Shown here: positions 61,219 through 64,000 of the stretch, one piece after another
How the letters are laid out: every line of letters begins with the position of its first letter
How positions within the stretch are numbered: position 1 is the stretch's first letter
NCBI GenBank assembly: GCA_965198415.1
Contig: CBDAPN010000032.1
Coordinates: forward strand, 1,612,001 to 1,676,000
From: Endozoicomonas sp965198415
Lineage (GTDB): Bacteria > Pseudomonadota > Gammaproteobacteria > Pseudomonadales > Endozoicomonadaceae
Length of the DNA stretch: 64,000 nt
Reading direction: 5' to 3'
Notes under the pieces: generated by a model
Told to the model about the DNA's origin: nothing
The model's database searches: none
The model's input: only the letters and a program-made list of their open reading frames with translations
Translations under genes and position numbers: made by a program

Positions 61219-61484
61219 GTGCTCTCCTCATATTACTTTGAGTACTGCGCCTTAGACCACAATCAAGCGGCAAAGTTCATTATCATAAGCAATAAAATAA
61301 AGCCGGTCGCTATTTCAAAAAATAATTACGATTATTTTAATAAGTATTCAAATACCTTTATGGTTCCTAAATATTGGTTATTTTATAGATCAACTATTTA
61401 TCTCAGTTGAATGGCCTTTGTTTATGGTAAGACGCCTCCTCAGAGGCGCTATTCTGATTTTTGAGATATTATAGGCTGCTTATT
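61219..61484. other. promoter region of the kinase pair and terminator region of the small membrane gene
   Basis: 266 bp of very AT-rich sequence. A six-bp stem CGCCTC-CTCA-GAGGCG (61433-61448) lies just downstream of the small membrane gene and could be its weak terminator; the matching site in the second duplicate unit (62260-62275) has decayed. The left end of the duplicated unit falls near 61370. Confidence 0.45.
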
Positions 61485-61904
61485 CTAAACACCAACCTCT
61501 GCAAGTTTTTGCTTGGGCATTGCTTCAACTACGGATTCTTGCCCCTCCCGATACAATCCTATAAGGCTTGTTACGACAGATACCATAGCCAATACAGCAT
61601 CCATACCAAATAACAAACTAGGAATTAAGCAGTATGGAGCCAACAATATCGACATTGTTGCAAAACCAATAACTCCCGCCAACGACAGGCCAGCAAAAGT
61701 CCAAAACATTATTTTGCGCGCTTTGACGTTCTTATCAACTACGGCTTTGTTTAGCTTGCTTTCAGCAGATTCTTGTAGATGTTTGTCAGAATCACATTGA
61801 GTAACACGATGACTGTTATAGCAAACTTGATCATCATTTTGCGAGTCAGACGTTTTTAAATTAGTTAACTCTATATAGTTTGGTAAATTGACTGAATTCA
61901 TCAT
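61485..61904 (-). CDS. small two-helix membrane protein, copy A
   Basis: A 139-residue protein with a polar N-terminal tail (1-64), two adjacent hydrophobic segments (about 65-89 and 91-117) joined by a short Ala-Pro turn, and a short charged C-terminus. Such a hairpin-type membrane anchor with both ends on one side resembles bilobed hydrophobic domains of secreted inclusion-membrane proteins, but no homology is claimed. The tail carries HRVTQCDSDKHLQ, conserved in copy B. AAGGAG seven bases before the ATG is a strong ribosome binding site. It arose by tandem duplication with copy B. Function unknown. Confidence 0.75.
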   Translation of the reverse strand: MMNSVNLPNYIELTNLKTSDSQNDDQVCYNSHRVTQCDSDKHLQESAESKLNKAVVDKNVKARKIMFWTFAGLSLAGVIGFATMSILLAPYCLIPSLLFGMDAVLAMVSVVTSLIGLYREGQESVVEAMPKQKLAEVGV

Positions 61905-62308
61905 AATTAACTCCTTTTTAATTATTGATACACACTGGGTACGCTAAATTACAAAAGCGGGTTGCGTTTGTATCTGCTCACTATGCAAATCACTTTACCT
62001 ACTTGGCTGGTCGTTTAAACTAACGAATCAGTCAGCATTAGTATCATGTTGATACTTTCAGTGTATTTAAATTGATCTGCGATTTTGTAAAGGGGCTGGC
62101 TTTGCCCTAGTGGCAACCGCCTGCTCCTATTCCGTTAGCATTTTCGTAATTTTTATCGTCACTACTTAAGTATGACGACAGCTTCATTCTCTCCCAATAT
62201 GGGTTATTTTATAGGCCAACTATTTAAAGGTTGAATCGCCTTTGTTTATAGTAAGGCGCCTCCTCATAGGCATTATGCTAATTTTTTTGCCATTTTAGAC
62301 TGCCTACT
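61905..62308. other. leader region of copy A and duplication junction
   Basis: 404 bp: the upstream region of copy A (61905-62105), a scrap of the oxidoreductase gene (62108-62158), the junction of the two duplicate units (about 62160-62195), and the downstream region of copy B. No independent gene. Confidence 0.6.
62108..62158 (-). pseudogene. 3'-end fragment of the Gfo/Idh/MocA gene
   Basis: About 50 bp (TGGCAACCGC ... TCCGTTAGCATTTTC) match the last codons of the intact oxidoreductase gene at 62930-62980, offset by 824 bp. The region of the stop codon has a 7-base deletion. It was carried along when the small membrane gene was tandemly duplicated and codes for nothing by itself. Confidence 0.85.
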
Positions 62309-62985
62309 CTATTTACCAAACTCTGCAAGTTCTTTCCTGGCAATTTTGTCAGCTTCTGGCTCCATCTTATGCAACCCCACAGCGCTAGCTACGACAACTC
62401 CAAAGCACATTACAGCCTCCGCAGATAATATCATGCTAGCAACAAAGACATATGGAGCCAACAAAGCTGCTACTGCGGCACAACAAATTGCTAAGAGCAA
62501 CGATAGACTAATACAAATCCATAACACTACTTTTCGATCTTCGAGATCCTTATCAACTACGCCTTTATTTATCTCACTTGCGGATGCTTTTTGTAGATGT
62601 TTGTCAGAATTACATTGAGTGATGCGATGACCGTTATGCGAAACTGGTTCATCATGTTGCGCACCTGATGCATTAAAAGTATATAACTCTATATGATCTG
62701 ATTGATTGACTGAATTTATCATAATTAACTCCTTTTTAATTATTGATACACATTAAGTGCGCCAAATTACAAAAGTGGATTGTGTTTGTATCTTTTTACT
62801 GTGCAATTCACTTTACTTATCTGGCCGGGCGCTGGCACTAACTAACCAGTCAGTACCACTATCATGTTGAATTTTCATCTCATTCAGATTTATCTGTGAT
62901 TTTGTAAAGGGGCTGCCTTCGCCCCAGTATTAACTGGCAACCGCCCGCTCCCAGTCCGTTAGCATTTTCATAATTTGCCAGGAGT
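62195..62985. repeat. tandem duplication, unit B
   Basis: This is the counterpart of 61370-62160. Its right end lies inside the intact oxidoreductase gene, so this unit is at the ancestral position and unit A is the inserted copy. Confidence 0.85.
62309..62722 (-). CDS. small two-helix membrane protein, copy B
   Basis: A 137-residue paralogue of copy A. The plan is the same: polar N-terminal tail with HRITQCNSDKHLQ at about 32-44, hydrophobic segments at about 65-88 and 91-117 (LLAPYVFVASMILSAEAV), and a charged end. The ATG has the same AAGGAG leader. The membrane segments differ from copy A at many positions yet stay hydrophobic, and the frame is intact, which suggests selection on both copies. 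It lies 207 bp downstream of the oxidoreductase gene. Function unknown. Confidence 0.75.
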   Translation of the reverse strand: MINSVNQSDHIELYTFNASGAQHDEPVSHNGHRITQCNSDKHLQKASASEINKGVVDKDLEDRKVVLWICISLSLLLAICCAAVAALLAPYVFVASMILSAEAVMCFGVVVASAVGLHKMEPEADKIARKELAEFGK

Positions 62986-63904
62986 CGTTCACCGAAGGTC
63001 TTTCAGGGGATTTTTTCCCGGCAGAAATGGCTGAGCGAATATTTCTTACCTGATAAAAAAAACCATCGCCTTCTGCGTTAACCTTAAACGACTCTGTTGA
63101 ATGCTCATAAATTTCTACCGTGATTTGATTACTGGTTTCCGGTAGCCACGGATTTGTATCTAAATGAATAGCACCTTTAGAGCCTAGAATGGTAAAAGTG
63201 TGTTTCAGGCCATAATCTTCAGCGGTATGAAGTTGTGCAGTAAGGTTGTCATTAAATGCAAAAATAGCACTCGATTCGCAGATATTACCATCGCAGTTGT
63301 GACGCCCAAGCGCTTTGATGCGGTAATTTTGCAAAACTTGGCTGCCAAACTGGCTTTTAAGCACTAAGTGCATCAAAGAGACTGGGTAGCACCCAAGGTT
63401 ATACAGCGCACCTTTACTGGCGGGGTTAACAAACTGACTAATCGCCGCCACATACGAGCCTTGCACCGAACGAATGGTACCGATGGTTTTTTGCTCTAAA
63501 GTGGCTAAAACAGCCTGCACCAGCGGATGGTGTAAGTACATTAAACCTTCAGCAAAAAAGACATCATACTTTTGTATTGCATCCAGTGCCTCCTCGGTTT
63601 TTTTCATGTCGATGGAGAGGGATTTTTCGCACAAAATGGCTTTGCCCTGCTGAGCGGCTTTGATTACATACTCATGGTGCAGGTGGTTGGGCAGGGCTAT
63701 ATAGATGATGTCTACTTTAGGGTCTGCTATCAAAGCGTCCATTGAGCCATAGGATTTTTCCACCGTGTGCTCTTGTGCAAACTGCCTGAGTGTATCCGGG
63801 TTGCGGCCAGCAACTGCGTACAGGTGGCTCAGTGGGTCACTTTTAATGGCTCTAGCCATAATGCCAGAGATAAAACTTGTGCCCAAAATACCCCAATTCA
63901 TCAT
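62930..63904 (-). CDS. Gfo/Idh/MocA-family oxidoreductase
   Basis: A 324-residue NAD(P)-dependent dehydrogenase. The Rossmann fold opens with WGILGTSFISGIMARAI (GxxGxxx), AVAGRNPD ends the second strand, and YIALPNHLHHEYVIKAAQQG is the conserved P-x-x-x-H segment. The usual EKP catalytic motif reads CEKSLSI, with Ser in place of Pro. The C-terminal domain has NLGCYPVSLMHLV, with the family's G-x-Y-x-x-x-x-x motif. Likely substrate is a sugar, inositol or dihydrodiol; it cannot be fixed. The start at 63904 is ATG ATG; the second codon could also serve. The 3' end was copied into the neighbouring duplication. Confidence 0.88.
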   Translation of the reverse strand: MMNWGILGTSFISGIMARAIKSDPLSHLYAVAGRNPDTLRQFAQEHTVEKSYGSMDALIADPKVDIIYIALPNHLHHEYVIKAAQQGKAILCEKSLSIDMKKTEEALDAIQKYDVFFAEGLMYLHHPLVQAVLATLEQKTIGTIRSVQGSYVAAISQFVNPASKGALYNLGCYPVSLMHLVLKSQFGSQVLQNYRIKALGRHNCDGNICESSAIFAFNDNLTAQLHTAEDYGLKHTFTILGSKGAIHLDTNPWLPETSNQITVEIYEHSTESFKVNAEGDGFFYQVRNIRSAISAGKKSPERPSVNDSWQIMKMLTDWERAVAS

Positions 63905-64000
63905 TACTTTTCCTATTGGTTACTATCTGAACGAAGAGTACTGTACAGCTTCTCGCGAAGCTAAGTGTATCTCAGACAACATCAAGGCGATGCCTTTGCT

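Larger units (their letters stand above)
61370..62160. repeat. tandem duplication, unit A
   Basis: This segment aligns with 62195-62985 at an offset of about 817-826 bp. Shared blocks include GGTTATTTTATAG at the left end, the whole small membrane gene, its leader (CTCCTTTTTAATTATTGATACACA), GATTTTGTAAAGGGGCTG, and TCCGTTAGCATTTTC at the right end. The copies have diverged by substitutions and small indels. Confidence 0.85.

Noticed and set aside
1..64000. CRISPR arrays, tRNA and rRNA genes, prophage genes and intact insertion sequences.
   Set aside because: No regularly spaced direct repeats, no tRNA T-loop with matching acceptor stems, no rRNA signature, and no transposase or phage structural gene was recognised by reading; a covariance-model scan was not possible.

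Overview
The window is a chromosomal segment of a gammaproteobacterium. Several gene blocks match the order known from Pseudomonas: metX-metW-DUF4426-rdgB-hemW, miaA-hfq, an algQ / FKBP isomerase / algP / yheS neighbourhood, hslO next to pckA, and a pilGHIJ-chpA chemosensory cluster. The moderate base composition and several effector-like accessory genes point to the Oceanospirillales side, possibly an Endozoicomonas-like symbiont. That placement is inference and rests on no marker gene.

Layout. 1-6.3 kb is a minus-strand housekeeping block: methionine biosynthesis (metX, metW), nucleotide-pool cleaning (rdgB), the heme chaperone hemW, tRNA modification (miaA) and the RNA chaperone hfq. 6.5-13.7 kb holds a small coiled-coil protein, the ABC-F ATPase YheS, a Lys/Ala-rich histone-like AlgP-type protein, a periplasmic FKBP isomerase, the sigma-70-binding Rsd/AlgQ and gshA. 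14-19.4 kb holds tex, pckA and hslO. 19.7-21 kb is a TolC-family outer-membrane channel. 21.2-32 kb is a type IV pilus chemosensory operon (pilG, pilH, pilI, pilJ, a 2158-residue chpA, chpC); pilK and chpB are not in the run. 32.2-37.5 kb has a type-2-like pyrF, a glutathione S-transferase, an EamA transporter, and glpK with glpF.

37.9-49.5 kb pairs a second TolC-like channel with a 3338-residue repeat protein. Its N-terminus resembles the LapA-type retention module, with a di-alanine just behind it, which suggests a type-I-secreted adhesin held at the surface. 49.6-51.5 kb has an unrecognised 366-residue protein and a Host_attach-family protein. 51.8-57.4 kb is a complete oppABCDF peptide importer.

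57.4-62.9 kb is AT-rich and looks accessory. It holds two adjacent paralogous proteins of about 600 residues with a diverged UbiB/ADCK-like atypical kinase domain. Next come two copies of a small protein with a paired hydrophobic segment. The pair arose by tandem duplication of a unit of about 820 bp that also copied the 3' end of the neighbouring Gfo/Idh/MocA oxidoreductase gene, leaving a recognisable gene scrap. I consider the kinase pair with the small membrane proteins the most novel part of the window, and the giant adhesin second. No rRNA, tRNA, CRISPR array or intact insertion sequence was recognised.
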